DNA of 64,000 nucleotides from Oscillospiraceae bacterium (GTDB taxonomy: Bacteria > Bacillota > Clostridia > Oscillospirales > Ruminococcaceae): the NCBI GenBank assembly GCA_018380115.1, contig JAGZUF010000003.1, positions 74,774-138,773 of the forward strand, in the 5' to 3' direction. A program made the translations under genes and the position numbers. The notes under the pieces were generated by a model. That model was not told where the DNA came from and ran no database searches. It saw only the letters and a program-made list of their open reading frames with translations. Positions 55,934 through 64,000 of this stretch are shown piece by piece; the stretch's first letter is position 1, and each line of letters starts with the position of its first letter.

Positions 55934-56458
55934 ATGGCAGAAAACACCGCGGCCCTTGTTGGCCGCCACAAAAAGGTTGCGTTCCTCGGTATTGTGGAAA
56001 CCAGCACCGAGAAATTCCACCGCATGCGCAAATTCACGGCATTTTCGAAAAGTTCGAACCCCAAAGAATATTCGCGCCAGTATGTGGATGAGGCCTTTGA
56101 GCAGACAGACGTTGTCGGCTTCTCTCCCTCTATCTCGTACACATTCGACCTGTACACCAACACGCCGGTGCACAAGGAAATCGTGTCAATCACGGATGGG
56201 GAACTGCTGGGCAGCGAAGCCGTGCGCAACGTGGTAATTGTAGACCTTTCACAGCCTGCGGGCGAAACAGCGGGCCAGTTTGTCGCATGGAAAAAGCCGT
56301 ATTCTGTCATTCCTGACACTGAGGGTGACAGCACGGACGCCTATACTTACTCGGGCACGCTGCGCACGGCCGGAGAAAGCGTCAAGGGATATGCCACATC
56401 TGACGATAACTGGGAGACGCTTACTTTTACGGAAGGTGAACCGAGCCCCGCGGGTTGA
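55934..56458 (+). CDS. Major tail tube protein
   Basis: 174 residues from ATG 55934 (MAENTAALVGRHKKVAFLGI), with GGAGG upstream. Beta-rich, with FSKSSNPKEYSRQYVDEAFEQTDVVGFSPSISYTFDLYTNTPVHKEIV. Typical major tail protein of siphophages just ahead of the tail chaperone genes. Confidence 0.86.
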   Translation: MAENTAALVGRHKKVAFLGIVETSTEKFHRMRKFTAFSKSSNPKEYSRQYVDEAFEQTDVVGFSPSISYTFDLYTNTPVHKEIVSITDGELLGSEAVRNVVIVDLSQPAGETAGQFVAWKKPYSVIPDTEGDSTDAYTYSGTLRTAGESVKGYATSDDNWETLTFTEGEPSPAG

Positions 56459-56505
56459 AGTCCCTCGGGGCCAGCAACTGAAAATTAAATGGAGGATATG
56501 AGCCA

Positions 56506-56904
56506 ATGAGCCAGACTACAGACCTTACCGTGTGGAAAATACACGGGCACGAGCTGCGCTTTGACATGGAGGACGCAGAAGAGCTTGAGCGGTATGAGGC
56601 CGCTTTTGCCAGAATGGCAGAGACGGAAAGAAACCTTGTGCGCACAGGAAAAAAATCTGCCATAGTGCGTGCCTACTGCGAGATGTACTGCACCCTGTTT
56701 GATGACCTGTTCGGCGCGGGCGCCGCACAGAAGCTGTTTGAGGGCCGCAGGAATGCGCGCGAATGCGATGAAGTGTACGACAGTTTCCTGGGCTTTGTAA
56801 AGGCGCAGAATGCCGGCACGCTTGCGCGCCGCGAAAAGCTGGTGCAGGCATGGGTGCCCAACCGGGCCGCAAGGCGCGCACAAGCCCGGGCGAAGGGCAA
56901 ATGA
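56506..56904 (+). CDS. Tail assembly chaperone-like protein (G-type)
   Basis: 132 residues. Contains LTVWKIHGHELRFDMEDAEELERYEAAFARMAETERNL and a helical C-terminus (LVQAWVPNRAARRAQARAKGK). Position between tail tube and tape measure identifies it as the first tail chaperone; the overlap ATGA with the next gene suggests translational coupling. I see no clear slippery heptamer for a -1 frameshift. Confidence 0.75.
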   Translation: MSQTTDLTVWKIHGHELRFDMEDAEELERYEAAFARMAETERNLVRTGKKSAIVRAYCEMYCTLFDDLFGAGAAQKLFEGRRNARECDEVYDSFLGFVKAQNAGTLARREKLVQAWVPNRAARRAQARAKGK

Positions 56905-57515
56905 ACCCGTTTTACAAGGCGCTACCGGAGGCTGTGGAGATTGATGGGGCTCTATATCCCATTGCGACAGATTTTCGTGACATTGTGCAGCTGATGGACA
57001 TGCTGCAGTTACCGGAAGCGGAAATGTCGGACGAAGTAAAAAAGGAGGCCGCCATGCAGTATTTTACTGCGCGGCGGCCCCCTTCCCGTGCGGCAGGGCT
57101 GGATGCGCTATGGCGGTTTGTCACGATGCAGGAAGTGTCGTTGGCGGCCGAGAAGCGCCGCCTGCGAGCCGCGGCCTGCGGCGAGCCGGAGCAGGAAGAG
57201 GATACGGCCAGCGGGCCAGCGGTGCTTTCATACCGATGGGATGCCGGATACATCTATGCCGCGTTTCTGGCGGTTTACCGCATTGATATTTTTCAGGTGG
57301 AATACCTGCACTGGTGGGCGTTCCGCTGGCTGCTGGAGGCACTTCCGGGCGATACGGAAATCAAGCAGCGCATGGCCTACCGCGGCACCGATGCAAGCAA
57401 AATCAAGGACAAGGCCGAGCGCAGGCGGGTGCAGCGCATTAAAAATGAAATCAGCCTGCCACAGCGCGAGCTTACCGATGAGGATATCGGCAGCGCCCTG
57501 TTCAGCATGATATGA
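56901..57515 (+). CDS. Tail chaperone, bacteriophage Gp15 family
   Basis: 204 residues from ATG 56901 (MNPFYKALPEAVEIDGALYPIATDFRDIVQLMDML). Gp15 hallmarks: VLSYRWDAGYIYAAFLAVYRIDIFQVEYLHWWAFRWLLEALPGDTEIKQRMAYRGTD. Overlaps the upstream gene by four bases. Second of the two chaperones that hold the tape measure. Confidence 0.85.
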   Translation: MNPFYKALPEAVEIDGALYPIATDFRDIVQLMDMLQLPEAEMSDEVKKEAAMQYFTARRPPSRAAGLDALWRFVTMQEVSLAAEKRRLRAAACGEPEQEEDTASGPAVLSYRWDAGYIYAAFLAVYRIDIFQVEYLHWWAFRWLLEALPGDTEIKQRMAYRGTDASKIKDKAERRRVQRIKNEISLPQRELTDEDIGSALFSMI

Positions 57516-57527
57516 GGCCATAAGAAG

Positions 57528-57725
57528 ATGAAATATCCACCTCTGGAAAGGCACTGGCTCCGCTGCGCAGGCTGCGGGGCCAAGCTGCTTTTATATGACA
57601 ATACCGCACAGTGCAGCGGCGGCATTTATGCCAAATGCACCCGGAACCGCACCTGCGGGGCGGAAACAGAAATCATCATCAAAGACGGGAAGCAGATATT
57701 CCCCACGCAGAAAAAGCACCTTTGA
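57528..57725 (+). CDS. Com-like zinc-finger phage protein
   Basis: 65 residues with a four-cysteine ribbon (LRCAGCGAKLL ... CTRNRTCGAE) as in Mu Com-type proteins, and a basic C-terminal tail. Com activates translation of the mom methylation gene in Mu; in this phage it lies alone between Gp15 and tape measure, so the role is unknown. Confidence 0.75.
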   Translation: MKYPPLERHWLRCAGCGAKLLLYDNTAQCSGGIYAKCTRNRTCGAETEIIIKDGKQIFPTQKKHL

Positions 57726-57771
57726 GCCTTTGAGCCGTGCATTTTGCAGTTGATTGCAAGGAGGGCACGGC

Positions 57772-60700
57772 ATGAGCACGCAAAAAGCAGACGGCAGCCT
57801 GCTGTTCGAAACAAAAGTTGATGAAAAGGGCTTTGACAGCGGCGTGAAAAAGCTGGGCGGCATTGCCGCCAAGGGCATGGCCGCCGTGGGGGCAAGCATC
57901 GTCGCTGCCGGCACCACCGTGGCCGGGCTGGGCGCGGCCGCCATCAAGGTGGGCATCGAATTTGAGAGCGCCTTTGCGGGCGTAAAAAAGACGGTAGATG
58001 CCAGCGACGAGCAACTGAGCGCCCTGCATGACGGCCTTATTGATCTCTCGAAGGAAATTCCCGTGACAGCTGCCGGGCTGTCCGCCATTGCGGAGAGTGC
58101 CGGTCAGCTGGGCATTGATGTGGACAACATCGAGGAATTCACGGCCACAATGGCTGACCTTTCCGTAGCCACCAACCTGACAGCGGAAGAGGCTGCCACC
58201 AGCTTTGCCCGGTTTGCCAATATCGTGGGCATGAGCCAGGAGAATTTTGACAGACTTGGCAGCGTGGTGGTGGCGCTGGGCAACAATCTTGCCACCACGG
58301 AAGCGGAAATAACCGCCATGGCCATGCGCATTGCAGGCGCGGGCTCTCAAGTGGGGCTGACCGAAGCTCAAATTATGGCGTTCAGCGGCGCGCTGTCTTC
58401 CGTGGGCATCGAGGCGGAGGCTGGCGGCACGGCCTTTTCTACACTTATTTCCAAAATGTCACTGGCCGTGGCGCAGGGCGGCGCGGCCCTGACTGACTTT
58501 TCCGATGTGGCGGGCATGACGGGCGACGAGTTCCGGGAGGCATTCGAGCAGGACGCCGGGCAGGCCATTCTTTCCTTTATTCAGGGCCTTGCCCGCATCA
58601 ACGATGAGGGCGGCAGTGCCATCAAAACGCTGGACGATATCGGCCTTTCCGACATCCGTATGCGCGACGCCCTGCTGCGCGCTTCCGGCGCCAGCGATGT
58701 GTTTGCGGAGGCGCTTGACATTGCCAATACCGCATGGGATGAGAATATCGCGCTCTCCAAAGAGGCCGAGCAGCGGTATAAAACCATGGAGAGCCGCCTG
58801 CAGTTGTTGAAAAACAGCGTAGCGGCCCTTGGCATTGCCATCTATGAGAGCACGGACGAGGGGCTGGGCAGCGCCGTTGACCTTGCCATGGGCTGGGTGG
58901 ACGAGCTGACACAGGCTTTTTCCAGCGGCGGCACCCGCGAGCTGGTGCTTGCCGCAGGTGATATTCTGGCCGACATGGTTTCTGTACTGGCCGAAAAATC
59001 AGGCGACCTCATCGACGTAGGCGCCGATGCCATAGACGCTTTTGCCACCGGCCTGCGGCGCAACGCAAAAAATATTGCCACCAACCTGCAAAAGGCCCTG
59101 AAAGATGCCGTATCTGGCCTCAGCAAAGCGCTGCCAAGCATTGCAAAGGCTGGTGTAAGGCTTGCCACCGAGCTTGTGGGGGCCATCGCTGAAAGCCTGC
59201 CCGACCTGCTGCCTGCTGCTGTTGATGTGTTTTTTGACACGCTGGTGGCGCTGCTTACCGACCTGCCCACTCTCATCAAAGTAGGCGCTCAGTTCGCGGT
59301 TGGCCTTGTGGAAGGTATCTTCTCGGCGATTCCCCGGCTGCTGAGCGGCATCGGCGATGTATTCACGGCGCTGTTCACCGATTATTTCCGTATTGCGGAC
59401 GCTGTGGCGGAACAAACCGCAGATATGCGTGCCGCCTTCGAAAATATTCAAGACGAGATAGCCCAAGCAAACGAGGCGTTTGCCGACCAGCAGGAAAGCA
59501 TTCTGGCGAGCGCTGAAGTAGCTGAGCAATATGCGGGTATCATTGACCGGCTCTCTGGCAAAGACCTGAACGCTGAGGAAATGGCACAGCTGCAGGCAGC
59601 CGTGGAAGGCTTGAATGCGCTTTACCCTGACCTCAACCTGCAGATAGACGAACAGGGCCGCCTGATTGGAATTGCCAAGGATGAGATCCACGAATATATC
59701 CAGGCTTCCACGCAGATGGCCTTGACAGAGGCCTATCTGCAAAAAATCAAGGACAACACTGCAGCGCTTGTAGATGTGCAAATTGCACAGCGGGAAGCCG
59801 TAGAAGAATACGATGCGGCCCTTGCACAGAAAAACGAACTGGAGGCCCGGCAGGCAGAGCTATTGCAACTGCAAACGGACCTCGAAAACGGACGTGCTTC
59901 TGCCCTCATGGCCAATACGGCCGCTTACATCGAGGCAATCCCTGCCCTGGAAAGCTATTTTGTGCAGCTGGAAGACGGCACCTGGGCACTACAGGAACAT
60001 GTATCACTCGACCAAGCCTTTTCTGCTGCACAGACCGGCCTGCTTAACGTTCTGGGCGAAGTGTCAAATAGTATTGAAGTCCAGACCGGCGCAATGGATA
60101 CCGCCAGTGGCACGATTGGAGGCCTGCAAGGGAAAATCAACGGGCTGAACGAGGAAAACGCCCGGCTGGCCCAGATGGCGAACGAAAGCGGTGCGGCCAT
60201 AGCAAACGCCGGAGCACAGGCATCCGGCGCAGCGCAGAGCATGGGCAGCGCCTCCGCGTCTCTTGGCCAGTACTCCGAGGCCGCCAGCGGCGCCGCGAAT
60301 GCGGTAGCCGAAGGCATGAACAATGCGGCCGGGGCTGCCTCCACCTTGCCTACAGTGGCAAACATGGCCGCGCAAAGCGCTGTAACCGGCATACAAAATG
60401 CGACGGCGCCCATGGCAGAGGCCGGGCAGATGATGATGCAAAGCGCCGTGGACGGCGCCACAAGCGCGGCGCCAGAACTGGCCACCGCCGCAGGGAATGC
60501 TGTAGATGCCGCAGCGTCCAAAGCTAATGGACAAACTGCCCAGTGTTCCACCATCGGCAGCCAGATGGTGCAGGGCATGGTGAACGGCGTCAACAGCAAT
60601 TCCGGCGCGCTCGCCACCGCCATGGCCAACTGTGTCTCCGCCGGCATCGAGGCCGCCCGCCGCGCGGCCAATATCAATTCTCCGTCCAGACGCACACGCG

Positions 60701-60999
60701 ATGAAGTGGGCAAGCCGCTGGCCGAGGGCGAAGAGGTTGGCTACGTCAAGCAAATTGAAAAGAGCGGGCGCCGTATGCTGGCGGCCCAGGAAGACGCCGT
60801 GTTTGATCGGCTGAAAAAATCCGCGGCAGACACCAGCACGCAGGGCCTCACGCCCATACAGGCTGCGCCAGTGCCCGCTCCTGTCCCTACTGTTATTCAG
60901 CGGGCCGGAGATACCATCATCATTGAGAAGCCGTGCGAGAGCCCCGCGGAAACGGCACGGCAAATTGAGCTTGCAAAAAAGGAGCTTGCCGATGACTGA
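57772..60999 (+). CDS. Tail tape measure protein
   Basis: 1075 residues from ATG 57772 (MSTQKADGSLLFETKVDEKGFDSGVKKLG) with AAGGAGG. N-terminal Gly/Ala-rich segment, then the TP901-like tape-measure core (VTAAGLSAIAESAGQLGIDVDNIEEFTATMADLSVATNLTAEEAATSFARFANIVGM). Membrane-active-like segments occur at about 400-560 (LVGAIAESLPDLLPAAVDVFFD; VGAQFAVGLVEGIFSAIPRLLSG) and a long Ala-rich coiled coil near 640-950. At roughly 0.15 nm per residue it predicts a tail of about 160 nm. Confidence 0.93.
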   Translation: MSTQKADGSLLFETKVDEKGFDSGVKKLGGIAAKGMAAVGASIVAAGTTVAGLGAAAIKVGIEFESAFAGVKKTVDASDEQLSALHDGLIDLSKEIPVTAAGLSAIAESAGQLGIDVDNIEEFTATMADLSVATNLTAEEAATSFARFANIVGMSQENFDRLGSVVVALGNNLATTEAEITAMAMRIAGAGSQVGLTEAQIMAFSGALSSVGIEAEAGGTAFSTLISKMSLAVAQGGAALTDFSDVAGMTGDEFREAFEQDAGQAILSFIQGLARINDEGGSAIKTLDDIGLSDIRMRDALLRASGASDVFAEALDIANTAWDENIALSKEAEQRYKTMESRLQLLKNSVAALGIAIYESTDEGLGSAVDLAMGWVDELTQAFSSGGTRELVLAAGDILADMVSVLAEKSGDLIDVGADAIDAFATGLRRNAKNIATNLQKALKDAVSGLSKALPSIAKAGVRLATELVGAIAESLPDLLPAAVDVFFDTLVALLTDLPTLIKVGAQFAVGLVEGIFSAIPRLLSGIGDVFTALFTDYFRIADAVAEQTADMRAAFENIQDEIAQANEAFADQQESILASAEVAEQYAGIIDRLSGKDLNAEEMAQLQAAVEGLNALYPDLNLQIDEQGRLIGIAKDEIHEYIQASTQMALTEAYLQKIKDNTAALVDVQIAQREAVEEYDAALAQKNELEARQAELLQLQTDLENGRASALMANTAAYIEAIPALESYFVQLEDGTWALQEHVSLDQAFSAAQTGLLNVLGEVSNSIEVQTGAMDTASGTIGGLQGKINGLNEENARLAQMANESGAAIANAGAQASGAAQSMGSASASLGQYSEAASGAANAVAEGMNNAAGAASTLPTVANMAAQSAVTGIQNATAPMAEAGQMMMQSAVDGATSAAPELATAAGNAVDAAASKANGQTAQCSTIGSQMVQGMVNGVNSNSGALATAMANCVSAGIEAARRAANINSPSRRTRDEVGKPLAEGEEVGYVKQIEKSGRRMLAAQEDAVFDRLKKSAADTSTQGLTPIQAAPVPAPVPTVIQRAGDTIIIEKPCESPAETARQIELAKKELADD

Positions 61000-61858
61000 C
61001 GCAAAAAAACTCAACATCACTTTTTCACGCGGCGGCACCGTCATTGAGGCGGGCCGCCGCGCCCCGCTGCACATCCTTTCCTGCGAAGGGCTGGAAAGTT
61101 CAAATATAGATTTGCAGCTAAGTGCAAACGCACAGGGCGACGGCGGCACTGTAACGGTGGACCGGTACGATTCCAAGCCCATTACCATGGTGCTGGAGGT
61201 GGACCGCAAAGAGGATAGCGAGGCATGGGCCGAAAAACTGCGCCGCTTTTTTGTCCCCCATGTGGATACTACCATCACGGTGGATAACTGCGGGAGGCAG
61301 ACGATGAATACTTTCCGCCTTTCAAAGTTCCGCCAGCAGCGCACAAACCTTTATGAGCCTTTTCGCTTTCTTCTCGACATCATATGCCCTGACCCTTACA
61401 TGAAAAGCGTGTCGGAGTATGTCTCTAACATGGCCGACCATCTGGCGCTTTTTACGGCCCCCTTTGCACTGTACCCAAACGGCGGCGCGCTTTCCGTGCG
61501 CCGGTTCAATGAGGAACTGCTCATTATAAACCGCGGCGATGTTGACACGGGAATCATCTTCGAGTTCAGTGCCAGCGGCCCGGTGAAAAACCCGCGAATT
61601 GACAACCTCACCACGGGTGAATTTCTGCGCGTAATGGTGGATATGGCAGCCGGCGACGTGCTTGTGATAAACACACAGCGCGGGAAACACGCTATCACGC
61701 TGAACGGCGTATCCGTCACACAAAAAAAAGACCGCGACCAGAACTGCCGGTTCTTTCAGCTTGCCGTGGGCGAAAATGTGCTGAAATACAGCGCCGATAA
61801 TGGCTATGCAAACCTTTCCGTGGTGCCCCGCCACCGTTACGAATATTACGGAGGCTGA
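60992..61858 (+). CDS. Distal tail protein (Dit)-like
   Basis: 288 residues from ATG 60992, overlapping the tape measure by eight bases. N-terminal Dit-like domain (LNITFSRGGTVIEAG ... LLDIICPDPYMKS) and a C-terminal galectin-like beta-domain (IIFEFSASGPVKNPRIDNLTTGEFLRVMVDM). It joins the tail tube to the adhesion apparatus. Confidence 0.85.
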   Translation: MTDAKKLNITFSRGGTVIEAGRRAPLHILSCEGLESSNIDLQLSANAQGDGGTVTVDRYDSKPITMVLEVDRKEDSEAWAEKLRRFFVPHVDTTITVDNCGRQTMNTFRLSKFRQQRTNLYEPFRFLLDIICPDPYMKSVSEYVSNMADHLALFTAPFALYPNGGALSVRRFNEELLIINRGDVDTGIIFEFSASGPVKNPRIDNLTTGEFLRVMVDMAAGDVLVINTQRGKHAITLNGVSVTQKKDRDQNCRFFQLAVGENVLKYSADNGYANLSVVPRHRYEYYGG

Positions 61859-61863
61859 AAAAT

Positions 61864-62946
61864 ATGGGAAGCTTGGAAATCAACATTCTGGACAAAAACC
61901 GCCAGTTGCTGCACAGCATTGACGTGTTTCGCACGTTGATATGGACACGGAGCTACACCGAACCGGGGCGGTTTGATTTGTACTGCTACCAGCCGGACTT
62001 TCCCCGACTGCGGGAAGGCGTCTATCTATGCACAAACCGGCACAAAGAACTGGGCCGCATTGACACGCTCAAGCTGCTGCGCTCTCGGCATCTTGCCTTC
62101 ATTTCCGGCAGTTTTTCCGAGGCGGAATATAACGACCGCATTATCGAGAGCGTGCAGGATATCAACACCAACCGCGAAGACGCCATCCTTTCCCTGCTGG
62201 ATGATTTTGCAGTATCGGCCCGGCCGGTGCCCTGCCGTCCAGTATTGGCCGCCTCGCAGCAGCGCGGCGGAGATGTGGCCTTTCAGGTGACGGGCAAGCC
62301 CCTGGGGGATTATGTGTATACCCTCGCCTACGCGGCGGGCCTGTCACTTCGAAATGTATATGACTTTCCAACCGACACCCTGCGGGCAGAGGTTTGGCAG
62401 GGGCTTGACCGGCGCAGCAGCCAGACAGACAACCCGCTCGCTATTTTCGGCGGGGACGAAGAAAACGTCAAACTGGGAGACTATACGCTTTCCACGCGCG
62501 ACGAGAAAAACGTTGCGTGGGTGGCCGGAGAGGGCGAAGGCGCCGAGCGTGTCATTGTAGAGGTAGACCGCACAAACGGCGCCCCACGCAAAGAGCTATG
62601 GGTAAATGCCGCCGACATCCGCAAGGAAAGTTCTTCGCGGGCTACATTGACCGACGAGGAATATCGAGAATTGCTGGTGCAACGTGGAGATGAAAAGCTG
62701 GCAAAGTATAAGCGCACGGAAAGCGCGGCGCCTACCCTGCTGCCTCAGTCAAACCTTGTGTATGGAAAGGATTTTGATTTGGGCGACCTGGCCGAGTACC
62801 ACGATGACGAGGCCGGCATTATGGTGGAAGCCCGAATTACAAAAGTGGTGGAAACCTACGAGGGAGGCGAAGAAGCTGTGGAAATCTATTTTGGCGATGA
62901 AGAAAAGAAAATTATGCAGAAGGTAAAAAGGGAGGCATCGGAATGA
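61864..62946 (+). CDS. Tail protein, ReqiPepy6 Gp37-like
   Basis: 360 residues. N-terminus LEINILDKNRQLLHSIDVFRTLIWTRSYTEPGRFDLYCYQPDFPRLREGVYLCTNRHKELGRIDT is the hallmark of the Gp37-like tail family, a baseplate or tail-associated protein related to gpP27/gp44 folds. It ends in an acidic, helical C-terminus. Overlaps the next start as ATGA. Confidence 0.85.
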   Translation: MGSLEINILDKNRQLLHSIDVFRTLIWTRSYTEPGRFDLYCYQPDFPRLREGVYLCTNRHKELGRIDTLKLLRSRHLAFISGSFSEAEYNDRIIESVQDINTNREDAILSLLDDFAVSARPVPCRPVLAASQQRGGDVAFQVTGKPLGDYVYTLAYAAGLSLRNVYDFPTDTLRAEVWQGLDRRSSQTDNPLAIFGGDEENVKLGDYTLSTRDEKNVAWVAGEGEGAERVIVEVDRTNGAPRKELWVNAADIRKESSSRATLTDEEYRELLVQRGDEKLAKYKRTESAAPTLLPQSNLVYGKDFDLGDLAEYHDDEAGIMVEARITKVVETYEGGEEAVEIYFGDEEKKIMQKVKREASE

Positions 62947-64000
62947 GTTTACAGGTTGGCATTTTTCGCTCGGAGGTGATAGGCAAGGATGAGAGGCTGG
63001 GCCTGCCTATTTTCGACAGGGCGGTGACGGAAGAGTTTTTGGAAAAGCTTTTTTTCATGGTATATGGGGATGGGGTTTTCCCCTCACCTTCCACAGCATT
63101 CCAGTTGCGCGCCGGTACCGGCCTGACCGCCGCTATTCAGCCGGGGGCCCTGTTTTGCCAGGGCAAATTTGCCTATGACACGGAAGCCGCGCCGGTGACT
63201 TTTACCCAGAACAGCGGCGAACAGAACTTGATTGCCCGGCTTGTGTTCCGCTGTGACCTGCCCAACCGCACAGGCGATTTTGTTGTTTTGTACGGCACTC
63301 CGGCCGCTGAACCGCAGGCGCCGTCTCTCACACGCACAGCAGATATACATGAGCTGGGCATTGCTGATGTTTTGCTTAAAGCCGGTGCGGAAAGTATCAC
63401 AGATGCCGATATTACAGACCTTCGCATGGATTCATCTCTTTGCGGCATCATCACGGGTTCGTTGGAAATCACCGACACCACGGAAATTTTTGCGCAGTTC
63501 AAGGCGATTTTTCAGGGGCTTTTTGACCAGATGGAGACAGAGGCCGCTGAATTGGAGGACGTTATCGCTGGCATCGAGCAGGGCAGTGAGATGATGCTGC
63601 GCACAGTGTATGACCCCCAGAGCAAGGGCAAGCCGTATATCCCTGCTGAAGAGGTACAGGCCCTTATCGCTGACCTCAAGCGCGAGATACCGCAGCCCGG
63701 CCATTGGGTATTTGCCCCCTATCGCTTGACATATGGTGATGAGAGCGTCAACTCTAAGCGTTACCCATGGGTAAATTATGATGACGACCTCGACAAAACA
63801 GTATATGCCGCGCTGTATGCGGCCATTGGCGACACCATGAGCGACGGCGCCGCAGACGGCATGTTCAACTGCAAAAAATTGGCAGAGAGGTTTCCACTTG
63901 TTTGTGGTGCTAATTTTGAAGCCCTTACAACCGGCGGCGAGATAAACCATACCCTCACTATTAACGAAATGCCTGCTCATACTCATACACAATCAAAATC
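62943..64000 (+). CDS. Tail collar/fibre protein (3' end outside window)
   Basis: Frame opens at ATG 62943 (MSLQVGIFRSEVIGKDERLGLPIFDRAVTEEFLEKLFFMVY) and is open for at least 352 residues to the window edge. Early part is a baseplate-like beta domain. A helix-rich stretch (about 185-220) follows, and then a short tail-collar region ending in HTLTINEMPAHTHT, the phage tail-collar motif. It is likely the receptor-binding fibre or its N-terminal part. Confidence 0.85.
   Translation, partial: MSLQVGIFRSEVIGKDERLGLPIFDRAVTEEFLEKLFFMVYGDGVFPSPSTAFQLRAGTGLTAAIQPGALFCQGKFAYDTEAAPVTFTQNSGEQNLIARLVFRCDLPNRTGDFVVLYGTPAAEPQAPSLTRTADIHELGIADVLLKAGAESITDADITDLRMDSSLCGIITGSLEITDTTEIFAQFKAIFQGLFDQMETEAAELEDVIAGIEQGSEMMLRTVYDPQSKGKPYIPAEEVQALIADLKREIPQPGHWVFAPYRLTYGDESVNSKRYPWVNYDDDLDKTVYAALYAAIGDTMSDGAADGMFNCKKLAERFPLVCGANFEALTTGGEINHTLTINEMPAHTHTQSK

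Noticed and set aside
56860..56910. Programmed -1 frameshift between the two tail chaperones
   Set aside because: Many siphophages use one, but no convincing slippery heptamer is visible; the ATGA overlap is sufficient for coupled translation.

Overview
The window comes from a fairly GC-rich Gram-positive anaerobe of the class Clostridia, most likely a gut Oscillospiraceae/Ruminococcaceae-type bacterium. This is inferred from PolC-type DNA polymerase III, the MEP isoprenoid pathway, a Spo0A-like regulator, BceAB and VanG systems, and protein similarity patterns; no marker gene fixes the genus.

Region 1 (about 1-32,540) is host chromosome and every protein gene is on the minus strand. It starts with the 3'-truncated polC and the classical operon pyrH-frr-uppS-cdsA-dxr-rseP-ispG-polC. 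Next come a histidine kinase, a Spo0A-like response regulator and a small companion, a polar amino-acid ABC transporter, a tRNA-Ala(CGC) on the plus strand, and a frameshifted response regulator. A complete vanG-type glycopeptide-resistance set follows (vanR, vanS, vanG, vanXY, vanT), then a copper operon (copA with a fused CopZ-like tail, csoR), a membrane protein of unknown function, and a Bce-type antimicrobial-peptide sensing and resistance module (bceR, bceS, bceA, bceB plus a 29-residue membrane peptide).

Region 2 (about 32,540 to beyond 64,000) is a temperate siphophage. Its serine integrase lies directly against the host bceR gene and is fused to it in frame. On the minus strand between integrase and repressor are an MNT-HEPN fusion protein, a coiled-coil GIY-YIG-type protein and an S24 repressor. 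A single sequence resembling a type I-C CRISPR repeat sits in the leader of the MNT-HEPN gene. From 37,630 the plus strand carries a cro-like gene, a YqaJ/RecT recombination module, RusA, small early genes, an AT-rich reverse-oriented cargo gene, an ArpU-like regulator, a ParB-methyltransferase fusion, terminase, portal, a MuF-type head protein with a variable C-terminal domain followed by a candidate immunity gene, scaffold, capsid with an extra C-terminal Ig-like domain, connectors, tail genes, tape measure and the start of a collar/fibre gene. The other end of the prophage is outside the window.

The chromosomal part is rich in cell-envelope stress and resistance functions: a glycopeptide-resistance operon with a candidate VanR operator, copper export, and Bce detoxification. 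The prophage has inserted at the head of the Bce operon, so lysogeny may alter its expression. The strongest candidates for something new are the solitary CRISPR-like repeat joined to the MNT-HEPN gene, the MuF toxin-immunity pair, the integrase-BceR fusion, and the CopA-CopZ fusion with an internal ribosome binding site.
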